From: Marinifilaceae bacterium
Lineage (GTDB): Bacteria > Bacteroidota > Bacteroidia > Bacteroidales > Marinifilaceae
Direction: 5' to 3'
DNA length: 64,000 nt
Assembly (NCBI GenBank): GCA_025210485.1
Contig: JAOARN010000106.1
Coordinates: forward strand, 1-64,000
Below, piece by piece: positions 55,118 to 64,000 of the stretch. The notes under the pieces were generated by a model. That model was given only the letters and a program-made list of their open reading frames with translations, was not told the origin of the DNA and ran no database searches. The position numbers and the translations under genes were made by a program. Numbering within the stretch: the stretch's first letter is position 1; every line of letters starts with the position of its first letter.

Positions 55118-56833
55118 ATGAGAAAATTATTTTCATTACTAGCTTTAGTTGCATTGTTTATTAGTTCTGCAACTAACTCTCAGGCTTGTACTAACTATTT
55201 GTTGACAAGAGGAGCAACAACAGATGGTTCAAATATTATAACTTATGCAGCAGACTCGCATGTACTGTACGGCGAATTATACTTTTGGCCAGCTGCCGAT
55301 TGGGCTCCTGGATCTATGGTGAAAGTCTACGAATGGGATACAGGAAAGTATCTAGGTGAAATTCCACAAGTTGCTCACACTTATTCTGTTGTTGGAAATA
55401 TGAATGAGTTTCAGTTGGCTATCGGAGAAACTACTTACGGAGGTCGTAAAGAATTAGGTTCTCAAAAAGGCGCATTAATTGATTATGGAAGTTTGATTTA
55501 TTTAGCACTTCAAAGATCTAAAAATGCTAGAGAAGCTATTAAGGTTATGACCGAGCTTGTTGAGAAATACGGATATTACTCTTCAGGTGAATCTTTTTCA
55601 ATTTGTGATCCAAATGAAATTTGGATTCTTGAGATGATTGGAAAAGGAGAAGGTCAAAAAGGAGCTGTTTGGGTAGCACGCCAAATTCCTGATGGTTATG
55701 TTAGTGGTCATGCAAATCAAGCTAGAATTACTACTTTCCCATTAGCTGGTAAGACTTCTATTTCATCAGCTAATATGGAAAAATTATCAAACAAGGAGAT
55801 AACTACTGTTTATTCAAAAGATGTTATTTCTTTTGCAAAAGAAAAAGCTTATTTTCCAAAAAATGGTAAAAACAAAAATTTCAGTTTCTCTGATTCATAT
55901 GCACCTGTTGATTTTGGCGCAGCTCGTTTTTGCGAAATGAGAGTTTGGACTTTCTTTAATAGAGCAAAAAGTGGAATGGATAAATATTTCGATTATTGTA
56001 AAGGAAATGTTAAGCATGACAAAATCGGATATGCAACTAATAGAATGCCTTTATGGATCAAACCAGACCGAAAAATTGATGTTTTAGAAGTAATGGATTT
56101 TATGAGAGATCACCTAGAAGGTACCGAACTTGATATGAGTAAGGATTTAGGTGCAGGTCCTTTTGGAAATCCATATCGTTGGAGACCTCTTACATGGAAA
56201 GTAGATGGACAAACTTATTGTAACGAAAGAGTTACTGCTACTCAACAAACAGGTTTCTCTTTTGTTGCTCAGTGTCGTAACTGGTTACCTGACGCAGTAG
56301 GTGGTATCAATTGGTTTGGTGTTGATGATGCTGCTTCATCTGTATACTTCCCAGTATATTGCGGTGTTACCCGAGTTCCTAAATCATTTGCTGTTGGAAA
56401 TGGAAAAATGATGGACTTCACAAATAAATCAGCTTTTTGGGTTTTCAATCAGGTTACAAATCTTGCATATACAAGATATAATTTGATTCAACCAGAAATT
56501 ACTAAGAAACAAAAAGCACTTGAAGCTAAGTATAAGAAATTTACTCAGATAATTGATTTGTCAGCAAAGAAAATGTTTGAACAAGATAAAGAGTCTGCAA
56601 TCGAATTCTTAACTGATTTCTCATGTAATCAAGGTGATAATTTAACAAATCAGTGGAGAGATTTCTATGCATACTTATTTACTAAGTATATGGATGGTAA
56701 TGTAAAATCTGTAGATCCAAACCCTAACAACAGAAATCCTAAAGTTGAGTATCCTGGATACGGAGAAAAAATGTATAAGAGAATTGTTAATGAGACAGGA
56801 GATCAATTCAAAGTAATTGGTGGAGGTCACTAA
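55118..56833 (+). CDS. Secreted C69 family dipeptidase (Ntn hydrolase), copy 2
   Basis: 571 residues. The signal peptide ends after Ala23; Cys24 becomes the N-terminal nucleophile (CTNYLLTRGATTDGS). C69 landmarks: MNEFQLAIGETT, LQRSKNAREAIKVM, CDPNEIWILEMIGKG, CRNWLPDAVGG. It is paralogous to the 30193 copy but longer at the C-terminus (a NPNNRNPKVEYPGYG tail). Codons appear better optimised than for copy 1, suggesting higher expression. Periplasmic dipeptide hydrolysis is inferred. Confidence 0.88.
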   Translation: MRKLFSLLALVALFISSATNSQACTNYLLTRGATTDGSNIITYAADSHVLYGELYFWPAADWAPGSMVKVYEWDTGKYLGEIPQVAHTYSVVGNMNEFQLAIGETTYGGRKELGSQKGALIDYGSLIYLALQRSKNAREAIKVMTELVEKYGYYSSGESFSICDPNEIWILEMIGKGEGQKGAVWVARQIPDGYVSGHANQARITTFPLAGKTSISSANMEKLSNKEITTVYSKDVISFAKEKAYFPKNGKNKNFSFSDSYAPVDFGAARFCEMRVWTFFNRAKSGMDKYFDYCKGNVKHDKIGYATNRMPLWIKPDRKIDVLEVMDFMRDHLEGTELDMSKDLGAGPFGNPYRWRPLTWKVDGQTYCNERVTATQQTGFSFVAQCRNWLPDAVGGINWFGVDDAASSVYFPVYCGVTRVPKSFAVGNGKMMDFTNKSAFWVFNQVTNLAYTRYNLIQPEITKKQKALEAKYKKFTQIIDLSAKKMFEQDKESAIEFLTDFSCNQGDNLTNQWRDFYAYLFTKYMDGNVKSVDPNPNNRNPKVEYPGYGEKMYKRIVNETGDQFKVIGGGH

Positions 56834-56859
56834 TCATAAGTTTGAATTTTAAATATATG

Positions 56860-56895
56860 AAAAAAGGCTTATCATTTTTATGATAAGCCTTTTTT
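56860..56895 (+). terminator. Terminator of the second C69 gene
   Basis: AAAAAAGGCTTATCA (56860-56874) pairs with TGATAAGCCTTTTTT (56881-56895), with a 6-base loop. Confidence 0.9.
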
Positions 56896-57071
56896 TATGA
56901 AATTGACAATTAAAATTATCCTGATAAAATGTAACTTTTTTTTTAAAATAGAGTTAAACATATTAGAGTCTATTTTGATAGTATTATTCAACTCGTCTCT
57001 TGTTATTGGTATAAAGTGATAATATTTCAAGTAGTGTTTCATTTGATTTTAAATATAAAACTATCGATATT

Positions 57072-57887
57072 ATGAAATTAAGAATCTGTATAGCATTTAT
57101 ATGTTTTAACTTTTTTATTTTTGCCTGTGATAATTCGGATAATGATGGCGATAATATTATCTCAAATATAACCTTCAGTTTTTCTGGGATTGTTGAGCAG
57201 CCAGCTCCAGATGGGGTGGTTAAAATAATTAACCTGTATGGACAAAAATATTCATATAATTGGAAATACATAGTGGGTGGTGATACGCTTAGAAGTACTC
57301 TTTTTCAACCTGAAATTAAGAATATTGACAAGGCTGGAGATTTTAAAATTTGGCTAAGTGTTGATGAAGGGAATTCAATAAGAGATACTAATTTTGTAGT
57401 TCAAGTGCCAGGAAGCAGTGCTATACTTTCATTTGACAATATTGAATTTTCTATTGACGAAAATCAAAATTCAATTAAAGCTTTTAGTGCTGTTGAATCA
57501 AAATTTTATACCGAGTCAGAAATAAAATCCAATATTGATAAAATTGATCTTATTTTGACTTATGATGGTAGTAATACGAGGCTTCGGTTTGTAAATTCTA
57601 AAGAATATGGTTATTCTGATGGTTCTGTCAAAAACTCAATAATAATTAATTCACCTTCAGGGACTCCACTTAGTGTGGAAGAAATAAAGAACATGAAGAA
57701 TGATGAGGTTATTTCAAGACTTGCTTTGGAGCATGATTATGGTAGTTTTAAATTAAGTGATATACCAAATCATATTGTTTATTTCGAGACTCAAGAGAAA
57801 CAAAAAGGTGTGATTTTATTAAAATCATTTTTAAATAATAAGATATATGCGGATATCAAATTATGTAAATATCCTATTGAAGACTAA
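57072..57887 (+). CDS. Lipoprotein with PKD-like N-terminal part, function unknown
   Basis: 271 residues. The lipobox is at Cys19 (FFIFACDNSDNDGD), with acidic residues after Cys that suggest surface export. Residues about 30-120 look like a PKD-type beta-sandwich (YSYNWKYIVGGDTL, AGDFKIWLSVDEGN). The second half is a separate alpha/beta region (KIDLILTYDGSNTRLRF). The pattern fits PKD-like-family lipoproteins of Bacteroidota, without known function. Single gene with a terminator shared with the convergent alkaline phosphatase gene. Confidence 0.65.
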   Translation: MKLRICIAFICFNFFIFACDNSDNDGDNIISNITFSFSGIVEQPAPDGVVKIINLYGQKYSYNWKYIVGGDTLRSTLFQPEIKNIDKAGDFKIWLSVDEGNSIRDTNFVVQVPGSSAILSFDNIEFSIDENQNSIKAFSAVESKFYTESEIKSNIDKIDLILTYDGSNTRLRFVNSKEYGYSDGSVKNSIIINSPSGTPLSVEEIKNMKNDEVISRLALEHDYGSFKLSDIPNHIVYFETQEKQKGVILLKSFLNNKIYADIKLCKYPIED

Positions 57888-57902
57888 TATAATCAAAAGA
57901 AT

Positions 57903-57937
57903 AAAAAAACTCTGACTAAAAAGTTCAGAGTTTTTTT
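57903..57937. terminator. Bidirectional terminator (lipoprotein / alkaline phosphatase)
   Basis: AAAAAAACTCTGA (57903-57915) pairs with TCAGAGTTTTTTT (57925-57937), with a 9-base loop, between convergent stops. Confidence 0.88.
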
Positions 57938-57944
57938 TATATGT

Positions 57945-59423
57945 TTAATTTCTTAGCAGTTCTTTTATTTTTAGTGCAACTTCATTATTATGATAATATC
58001 CTGCAAATTTATCGCTACTATTACCTATTGCTCTTATAGGCACAGGTGATGCTGAGTGGTAAAAACTAGTCCAAGCAACTCCTGCTTTATTTGATAATAT
58101 TCTTAGATTGGCAGTCGCATATGGATGGTTTCCGCTATATTTAATTTTGTTTTCAGCTGTTTTATTTTTTTTGTAGGAGTCGGCGAAAGCTTTTTGCAGA
58201 ACAGAAATTTCATATTCGGTAAGTGTTGTCTTGTTTTCTTCTTTGTTAAGTCCAAAGTATTGTTCAGACATTTTTAAAGCTTGCTCAAAATTGAAATCCT
58301 TTTCATTCATTTTTTTATCGAATAATATTGCAAATTCCTCACTAGATATATTTTGATATTTGAACAAATCGTAATTTGATTTATATCCCTTTAAGGTGAA
58401 TCCCAATCCTAATCCTCCTGTTTCATGATCCGCAGTAACTATAATTAATGTTTCATCCTTGTGTTTTTTATAAAATTCCAATGCTTTTTCCACGGATTTC
58501 TCTAATTCTAAAACCTCATGTATCGTTGTTACTGCATCATTGCTATGACATGCCCAATCAATTTTACCAGATTCGATCATCATAAAAAATCCGTTCGGAT
58601 TATCTAGTAACTCAATCCCTTTAGTCGTGAATTCAGATAGCTTTATGTCATCTTTTTTTGAATCAATATCATAAGGTAGTGACTCACCATCGGCAAGATT
58701 TGGATTAATTGCGATTATCTTATTAGCTCCTTTTTTAAGTTTTTGAAATTCTTCTTTTGATCTAATTATAGTGTAGGATTTATTTTTAGCATTCGTATAT
58801 GAATTTATTTTTTCTTTATTGGTATCGCGTGATTCTGATTTTCCATAATTATCCAATTCACTGCTTTTTTTTGGATTTCCATCAGGGTATAAGAAACCAC
58901 CTCCTGCAAAATAATCAAAATTAGAATCTGCTAATTCTAAGCTGATTTCATAATAATTTTTTCTGTGAGGCTGATGGGCATAAAAACATGCTGGAGTTGC
59001 ATGGTCAATAGAAGCGGAGCTAATAATACCAACTTTCATATTTTGTTTTTTAGCAAATTCAGCAACACTTTCAAGTTTTCTTTTTTTATCAGATGCCATA
59101 CCTATGCTTTTCATACTGGTCTTTTCACCACAAGCTAAAGCTGTACCTGCTGCTGCCGAACCAGTGATAAACTGATCAGTCGGGAATGTTGTGATATGGC
59201 CATAGCTTGGGAATTTGTTGAAATTCAATATTTTTACACCTGGCTTGTTTGCTTTTTCGGCAAGAAATCTCTCTGTTAAATGTGTTTGATGAAGCCCCAT
59301 TCCATCTCCAATAAACATGAAAATATATTTAGGTTTTTTTGATGTATTTGAGCAGGATGCTAGAATACATATTAAACTAAATATAATAAATAAGTTGAGA
59401 ATTTTAGTTGTCCATTTATTCAT
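57945..59423 (-). CDS. Alkaline phosphatase (PhoA family) lipoprotein
   Basis: 492 residues. Lipobox Cys24 (LICILASCSNTS). Metal and catalytic motifs: FIGDGMG, the nucleophile Ser in TGSAAAGTALACG, SIDHATPACFYAH, MMIESGKIDWACHSND, VTADHETGG and a final HSASPVPIRAIG. In E. coli PhoA the nucleophile is preceded by Asp (TDSAA); here that residue is Gly. Hydrolyses phosphomonoesters outside the cytoplasm. It lies downstream of the pterin dehydratase gene with 33 bases between, possibly one unit with it. Confidence 0.9.
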   Translation of the reverse strand: MNKWTTKILNLFIIFSLICILASCSNTSKKPKYIFMFIGDGMGLHQTHLTERFLAEKANKPGVKILNFNKFPSYGHITTFPTDQFITGSAAAGTALACGEKTSMKSIGMASDKKRKLESVAEFAKKQNMKVGIISSASIDHATPACFYAHQPHRKNYYEISLELADSNFDYFAGGGFLYPDGNPKKSSELDNYGKSESRDTNKEKINSYTNAKNKSYTIIRSKEEFQKLKKGANKIIAINPNLADGESLPYDIDSKKDDIKLSEFTTKGIELLDNPNGFFMMIESGKIDWACHSNDAVTTIHEVLELEKSVEKALEFYKKHKDETLIIVTADHETGGLGLGFTLKGYKSNYDLFKYQNISSEEFAILFDKKMNEKDFNFEQALKMSEQYFGLNKEENKTTLTEYEISVLQKAFADSYKKNKTAENKIKYSGNHPYATANLRILSNKAGVAWTSFYHSASPVPIRAIGNSSDKFAGYYHNNEVALKIKELLRN

Positions 59424-59456
59424 AGTTGTTGTTTTTAAAGTTACTTTAATTTATTT

Positions 59457-59714
59457 TTAAGTTGTCATGAATATCTTGTCGATTTCTTTTGAAAGATTAT
59501 AGTCTAAATTAGTAATTTTATTATGTTTATGTGTAAATAAAGAAATATCTACAATTTTGTATGAATGTAATCTTATATCGGGGTGGTGATTCACTTTTTC
59601 AGCAATAATAGCAATATTGTTTATGAATTCAATAGCCGAAGCAAAATTATTAAATTGAAAACTTTTCTCTAGTTTATTATTTAATATCGACCAAGCTTTA
59701 AGATCTTCTTTCAT
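59457..59714 (-). CDS. 4a-hydroxytetrahydrobiopterin dehydratase (pterin carbinolamine dehydratase)
   Basis: 85 residues, slightly short. The family motif is present: VNHHPDIRLHSYKIVDISLFTHKHNKITNLD, with the HHP pair and the later THK(H) and D. It dehydrates 4a-hydroxy-tetrahydropterins to regenerate the cofactor of aromatic amino acid hydroxylases; some homologs are thought to act in molybdopterin metabolism. The sequence before the motif (KAWSILNNKLEKSFQFNNF) fits. Downstream of the small membrane protein gene, same strand. Confidence 0.85.
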   Translation of the reverse strand: MKEDLKAWSILNNKLEKSFQFNNFASAIEFINNIAIIAEKVNHHPDIRLHSYKIVDISLFTHKHNKITNLDYNLSKEIDKIFMTT

Positions 59715-59750
59715 TGTTTTTGTTGAATTATATATAAATTAGGTTTTTAT

Positions 59751-60086
59751 TTATCCAAATACAGACATTTGTTCACCAATAACTCTTGAGCATACACCTG
59801 AAAATATAATTATTCCAAAAATGAAGATTATTACATATAGAGTTTTTTCGTAAAAAATAAATTTTTTTAGAGCTTGAATATCTTCTTCTCGTGTATAGGG
59901 TGTAATGTTTGTCTTTAGTATGTGGCTGGATTTACCTTTTAATAATATAAATATTGTAATAAGCCAAAGAAAGCATCCTATAATGAAATTTATCATAAAT
60001 ATACCGTTTTCGAAAAAACCGCTTATTATGATTAAACTCGATGTTAATCCATAAATAATACTATTTAATATTGTTAGTGATTTCAT
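59751..60086 (-). CDS. Small membrane protein, function unknown
   Basis: 111 residues with three membrane helices (about 5-23, 28-47 and 82-103). The loop KGKSSHILKTNITPYTREEDIQALKKF is basic. No family recognised. It starts directly after the LOG gene's stop (no gap, 60086/60087), so it is translationally coupled to it, and lies upstream of the pterin dehydratase gene. Confidence 0.7.
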   Translation of the reverse strand: MKSLTILNSIIYGLTSSLIIISGFFENGIFMINFIIGCFLWLITIFILLKGKSSHILKTNITPYTREEDIQALKKFIFYEKTLYVIIFIFGIIIFSGVCSRVIGEQMSVFG

Positions 60087-60653
60087 CTAAATCCATTTAC
60101 TTACATTACTGTATTTGTAGCTATTTAGAGATGAAAATAGTTCATCAACATTATCGCTTATTATTAGCGATTCTTTATTATCTTCTTTTAAAAAACAATC
60201 GTCAACCATATTTCGAAGTAAATCAATTAATGGATTAAAAAACCCATTAATATTTAAAATAGCTATAGGTTTTTTATGTATACCTAGTTGACTCCAGGTA
60301 ATCATTTCAAAAAGTTCTTCTAAGGTTCCAAATCCTCCTGGCAGTGCAATGACTGCATCTGCTAAATCATTCATTTTAGCTTTGCGTTCATGCATTGTTT
60401 CAACATGAATAGTTTTACTTAATCGATTATGAATTATTTCTTTTTCCGATAAGAAATTAGGAATAACACCTATAACTATACCGTCATTTTCTAATACAGT
60501 ATCTGCTAATATGCCCATTAAACCAACTTTGGCACCTCCGTATATTAATCCTAAATTTTCGGCGCAGATTTTTTTGCCAAGATCAATAGTTTGTTTTTCG
60601 TAAATAGACTTATTACCAGTGTTTGATCCACAATATACGACTATGTTTTTCAT
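60087..60653 (-). CDS. TIGR00730/LOG family Rossmann-fold nucleotide-processing protein
   Basis: 188 residues from ATG 60653. The frame opens at TTG 60668, but MKNIVVYCGSN is the usual N-terminus. Motifs: VYCGSNTG, YGGAKVGLMG, HERKAKM and the diagnostic ALPGGFGTLEELFE (PGGxGTxxE). Family members are cytokinin riboside 5'-monophosphate phosphoribohydrolases (LOG) or related nucleotide hydrolases; the substrate in this organism is unknown. First gene of a run with the small membrane protein and possibly the pterin dehydratase. Confidence 0.9.
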   Translation of the reverse strand: MKNIVVYCGSNTGNKSIYEKQTIDLGKKICAENLGLIYGGAKVGLMGILADTVLENDGIVIGVIPNFLSEKEIIHNRLSKTIHVETMHERKAKMNDLADAVIALPGGFGTLEELFEMITWSQLGIHKKPIAILNINGFFNPLIDLLRNMVDDCFLKEDNKESLIISDNVDELFSSLNSYKYSNVSKWI

Positions 60654-60831
60654 TATGTTACTTTTCAATTGCAGTTTTATATTTTAACTGTAATATTAGT
60701 TATAATTTAATAGAAACCTCTAATAAGAAAGCTGTTTTTTACTTATTGTAAATATGCTGGCCGTTTTTTAATAAAAAGTCTTACATTTGATTTACTATTA
60801 TATTCAATTTTGTAAAGAAAATATATAACAT

Positions 60832-62778
60832 ATGAATGAATTTGAATTTCAAACAGAACAGTTTGTAGATATAAAAATACTACGATATCAAGTTCCTGGT
60901 TTTGAAAACTTATCTTTAAGTCAGAAGCTTTTAATTTACTATTTGTCAGAAGCAGGTAAATGTGGGAGAGATATATTATTTGATCAGAATAACTTTTTAA
61001 ATATTAATATCAGAAAGACTTTAGAATTGATTTATTCTTCCTATAAAGGAGATAAAACATGTAATGAGTTTTTGGAATTTGAGATTTACCTGAAACGTAT
61101 CTGGTTTTCTAATGGTATTCACCATCATTATTCTATGGATAAATTCGAAGCTAAATTTAGTTCGGAGTATTTTGATGAACTAATTAACAGTATGGATAAT
61201 GTTGATTTGCAAAATATTCTAGGCAATGATTATGTTGATCAGTTATCCAAAATAAAAAAATGTATTTTTGATCAGAATCTTTATAAAAAAAGAGTTGTTC
61301 TTGATTCCGATTTAGATATTATAAAAGAATCTTCTAATAATTATTATGTTGATTGCACCCAGGCGCAAGTTGAGGAATTTTATGAAAAAATTGAGGTCAA
61401 TCCAGATAAGCCTATATCTAGGGGTTTAAATTCAAGATTAGTTAATAAATCTGGGAAATTAGAAGAGCAAGTGTATAAATTGGGAGGTTTATATTCTAAG
61501 CCAATTGAGCAGATTGTACATAATTTAGAAAAAGCAAAGCTCTATGCCGAAAATCCTGAACAATTAGCTGTTATCGAAAGTTTAGTTGAGTTTTATAGAA
61601 CAGGAGATTTAGAGCTTTTCGATGCTTATTCTATCAATTGGGTGAAGGATTTAGATTCTCATGTAGATTTTGTTAATGGTTTTATAGAGGTGTATGGTGA
61701 TGCTATGGGGCTGAAAGCTAGTTGGGAAAGTGTAGTTAATATTAAGAATATTGAGGCTAGCCAAAGAACAGAGATTATATCTAACAATGCTCAGTGGTTC
61801 GAAGATAATTCACCTATTCCTTCTCAATATAAAAAGAAAGAAGTTAAGGGTGTAAGTGCTAAAGTGATTACTGTTGCTTCATTAGGCGGTGATTGCCATC
61901 CAGCTACCCCTATTGGTATAAATTTGCCAAATGCTGAATGGATTAGAAAAGACTATGGAAGTAAGTCTGTCACTATTGATAATATCACATATGCTTATCA
62001 TATGTCGTCTTTAAATAGTGGCGTGCTTGAGGAGTTTTCATATGATCAAACAGAAATAAAACGTGCAAAAGAGCATGCTAATCTTGCTGGGAATTTGCAT
62101 ACGGATTTGCATGAATGTCTGGGTCATGGTTCTGGTCAAATGAAAGAAAATATATCAACTGATTCTTTAAAGTCATATTATTCGACAATAGAGGAGGCAA
62201 GAGCTGATTTGTTTGCCTTGTATTATATTATGGATGAGAAGCTTGTGGAACTTGGATTAATTCCAAGCCTAGAGACTGGGAAATCTGAATATGATAGCTA
62301 TATTCGAAATGGTTTGATGGTTCAATTATCACGAGTCGAATTAGGAAAAGATTTGGAGGAATCTCATATGAGAAATAGGCAATTGATCGCTTTGTGGGTA
62401 TTGCGAAATTGCAAAAATAATGAAATAGAAAAAATCGTTAGAGATGGGAAAACCTACTTTAAAATAAATGATTATGAAGCCTTGAGGATATTATTTGGGG
62501 ATTTACTTGCTGAAATTCAAAGAATAAAATCTGAAGGAGATTATCAGAAAGCTAAAGAATTAGTTGAAACCTATGGTGTGAAAATAGATTTAGAATTGCA
62601 TGAAGAAGTAAAATCTAGATATGAAAAATTAAATATGGCTGCCTATGCTGGATTTATAAACCCAATTTATAAATTAAAGTATGATGCGGACTCAAAAATT
62701 CAGGATGTGGATATAGAATATCCGAAAGATTTTGCGCAGCAAATGTTATATTATAGTAATAATTATTCGTATTTATAA
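60832..62778 (+). CDS. Dipeptidyl peptidase III-like zinc metallopeptidase (M49)
   Basis: 648 residues without a signal peptide, so cytoplasmic. The M49 zinc motif HEXXGH is HECLGH at 427-432, and the third ligand is in EEARADL (about 454-460). Other family segments: DKPISRGLNSRL, FVNGFIEVYGDAMGLKASWES, LPNAEWIRKDYGSKSVT. It releases dipeptides from the N-termini of oligopeptides. Typical Bacteroides enzymes carry a signal and run about 675 residues; this one is somewhat shorter. Divergent from the LOG gene. Confidence 0.9.
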   Translation: MNEFEFQTEQFVDIKILRYQVPGFENLSLSQKLLIYYLSEAGKCGRDILFDQNNFLNINIRKTLELIYSSYKGDKTCNEFLEFEIYLKRIWFSNGIHHHYSMDKFEAKFSSEYFDELINSMDNVDLQNILGNDYVDQLSKIKKCIFDQNLYKKRVVLDSDLDIIKESSNNYYVDCTQAQVEEFYEKIEVNPDKPISRGLNSRLVNKSGKLEEQVYKLGGLYSKPIEQIVHNLEKAKLYAENPEQLAVIESLVEFYRTGDLELFDAYSINWVKDLDSHVDFVNGFIEVYGDAMGLKASWESVVNIKNIEASQRTEIISNNAQWFEDNSPIPSQYKKKEVKGVSAKVITVASLGGDCHPATPIGINLPNAEWIRKDYGSKSVTIDNITYAYHMSSLNSGVLEEFSYDQTEIKRAKEHANLAGNLHTDLHECLGHGSGQMKENISTDSLKSYYSTIEEARADLFALYYIMDEKLVELGLIPSLETGKSEYDSYIRNGLMVQLSRVELGKDLEESHMRNRQLIALWVLRNCKNNEIEKIVRDGKTYFKINDYEALRILFGDLLAEIQRIKSEGDYQKAKELVETYGVKIDLELHEEVKSRYEKLNMAAYAGFINPIYKLKYDADSKIQDVDIEYPKDFAQQMLYYSNNYSYL

Positions 62779-62784
62779 AACATA

Positions 62785-62823
62785 AGATTACTAGCTTTTA
62801 CTAAGCTAGTAATCTCTTTTTTT
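62785..62823. terminator. Bidirectional terminator after the M49 gene
   Basis: AGATTACTAGCTT (62785-62797) pairs with AAGCTAGTAATCT (62803-62815), with a 5-base loop, then C and a T run. It lies between convergent genes. Confidence 0.88.
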
Positions 62824-64000
62824 ATACTTTGATGCGATTAAATTTTCTGTATTGATTTACCGATCGTTCAACGCAATCTTCTATTGACAATCCTTGGAAA
62901 TAGTTCCCCAATAATATTGTATTATTATCATATAAATCTGATTCTAATTTGTCAATTTGTTCTAATCTTTTTTTATGATCACAAGATAATATAGGAAGTT
63001 GGTTCAATATATGAGAATTTAGACTGTTATTAATCTTATCAATAAACAAATTCTTTCCTAGTTTTTCGATGTCTAATCGCTTACTGCCTGAATGACAAGA
63101 AAAACCTCTTTTTTTAGCGTGTGGAAATATATCTCTAGTTACTATTGATCTAAAATCATCGTTCAATGATATTAAAAAACTCATTTCACTTAGATTTAAT
63201 TTATTCTGATCAAATACAAATGAATATGAGTTAATGTCAGTTAATTCAATTTCTGATAATATTTCATTCAATTGTGGAAATATGTTTTTAGTTAGTTCCG
63301 CTGTGGTTTTTGGATTACATGCGAGAACCAAATTTTTCCCCGTGTGAGATTTCCCATCATCCGAACTGACAGTCCAATCTGAATTGTTCGAAATAGATTC
63401 GATGTTTTGGTTTGTGGCGACTGTGATATTTGGATGTTCCGCTATTTTAGTTATAAGATGTGAAAGCCCTCTTTTAAATGTGAAACTTCGAGGGAAATTG
63501 TTATTTTTAGTTTTTCTTCTTTTTAACATGTACCTGACATCAAATTTGTCTGGAGTTTGTGATATTATGGCAGCAAATAACTTGCTGAAAAGTTTTTTGT
63601 AATTTTTTTTACCGAATATATTAGAGTAATAATCTGCAACGTTTTTATTGGTTTTTTTTGAGAAAAATATTTTTGGAAAGTTAAAAATGAATTCGATAAA
63701 ATTTAATTTTTTAGTTATGTTTAGTATCTCTTTGTCATAAATTTTAAATGGTTTTTTTTCTCTCTTGATAATTTCCTCTGTTAAGCCAATATCTTCGGCT
63801 AGTTTTAATAGTTTAATATATTTGTTATAACATGTATGAGCTGCATTTTCTACCCAAAAATCAGATTCCTTATCGTAAGTAGTTTTTATGCATCCTCCGA
63901 TGTAATTTTTACGTTCCAGAATTAGAATCTTCTTGTTTTCATTTGCTGCTTTTTGTGCAAAACTCATTCCGCTTATACCTGAGCCTATTATTATATAATC
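62822..64000 (-). CDS. FAD-dependent protoporphyrinogen-oxidase-like protein (5' end cut by window)
   Basis: The C-terminal 393 residues or so are visible. The frame is open to the right edge and shows the dinucleotide motif DYIIIGSGISGMSF directly at the edge, so only a few N-terminal residues are missing. Further features: ILERKNYIGGCIKT (FAD ribose region), SFTFKRGLSHLI (substrate-domain segment seen in HemY-type oxidases) and the C-terminal LLGNYFQGLSIEDCVERS typical of amine-oxidase or PPO-like proteins. It is Asn/Lys-rich and diverged, so a related FAD oxidase is possible. No heme genes are visible beside it. Confidence 0.75.
   Translation of the reverse strand, partial: DYIIIGSGISGMSFAQKAANENKKILILERKNYIGGCIKTTYDKESDFWVENAAHTCYNKYIKLLKLAEDIGLTEEIIKREKKPFKIYDKEILNITKKLNFIEFIFNFPKIFFSKKTNKNVADYYSNIFGKKNYKKLFSKLFAAIISQTPDKFDVRYMLKRRKTKNNNFPRSFTFKRGLSHLITKIAEHPNITVATNQNIESISNNSDWTVSSDDGKSHTGKNLVLACNPKTTAELTKNIFPQLNEILSEIELTDINSYSFVFDQNKLNLSEMSFLISLNDDFRSIVTRDIFPHAKKRGFSCHSGSKRLDIEKLGKNLFIDKINNSLNSHILNQLPILSCDHKKRLEQIDKLESDLYDNNTILLGNYFQGLSIEDCVERSVNQYRKFNRIKV

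Overview
This 64 kb window is AT-rich, dense chromosomal DNA from a member of the Bacteroidota, probably a marine or sediment anaerobe of the Marinilabiliales type (the order is inference). The phylum call rests on several things: a Bacteroidota-type LptD-like outer-membrane protein next to an amidase with a SPOR-like tail; many lipoproteins whose lipobox Cys is followed by acidic residues; secreted C69, S9 and S37 peptidases; DUF3109 and S6-S18-L9 genes of the expected type; and promoters matching TTTG-N19-TAnnTTTG (clear examples before hydE and rpsF). No rRNA, tRNA, CRISPR array, insertion sequence or prophage was seen. Gene calls come from motif recognition only; no database search was run.

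Layout. 0-9 kb: [FeFe]-hydrogenase maturase HydE, a Usp-like protein, a TudS/DUF523 protein overlapping an orphan LytS-type kinase, then amidase and LptD-like genes in divergent arrangement. 8.1-13.1 kb: four tandem genes for SelD-like (selenide, water dikinase) proteins that have lost the catalytic Cys and most metal-binding Asp residues; this is the most unusual locus. 13.4-18.2 kb: a vWA membrane protein, aroE, a DUF368 undecaprenyl-phosphate transporter and mazG, all on the minus strand. 18.5-22 kb: a retropepsin-like protease and a short second DnaE-type polymerase with a degenerate PHP domain. 22.5-31.8 kb: a plus-strand peptide and proline island (aminopeptidase P, ornithine-cyclodeaminase-family reductase, S9 peptidase, trans-3-hydroxyproline dehydratase, S37 peptidase, C69 dipeptidase) that reads as uptake and breakdown of proline/hydroxyproline-rich peptides; a GH63-like lipoprotein follows.

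34-37 kb: a minus-strand operon of a GNAT, a GNAT-RibD fusion and a gene broken by an apparent one-base deletion. 37.5-47.3 kb: an alpha-oxoamine synthase, a PabA/TrpG amidotransferase, a C_GCAxxG_C_C protein, DUF3109, an AraC regulator with a membrane sensor plus its lipoprotein neighbour, a spondin-domain lipoprotein, an AlkD-like protein and an MFS transporter. 47.6-48.9 kb: the rpsF-rpsR-rplI operon with a clear promoter and terminator. 49.8-54.6 kb: a coiled-coil membrane protein with SixA, a catalytically atypical SDR next to an APS reductase (CysH), and class II aldolase. 55-64 kb: a second C69 dipeptidase, a lipoprotein, alkaline phosphatase, pterin dehydratase, a LOG-family protein, dipeptidyl peptidase III and a truncated protoporphyrinogen-oxidase-like gene at the window edge.
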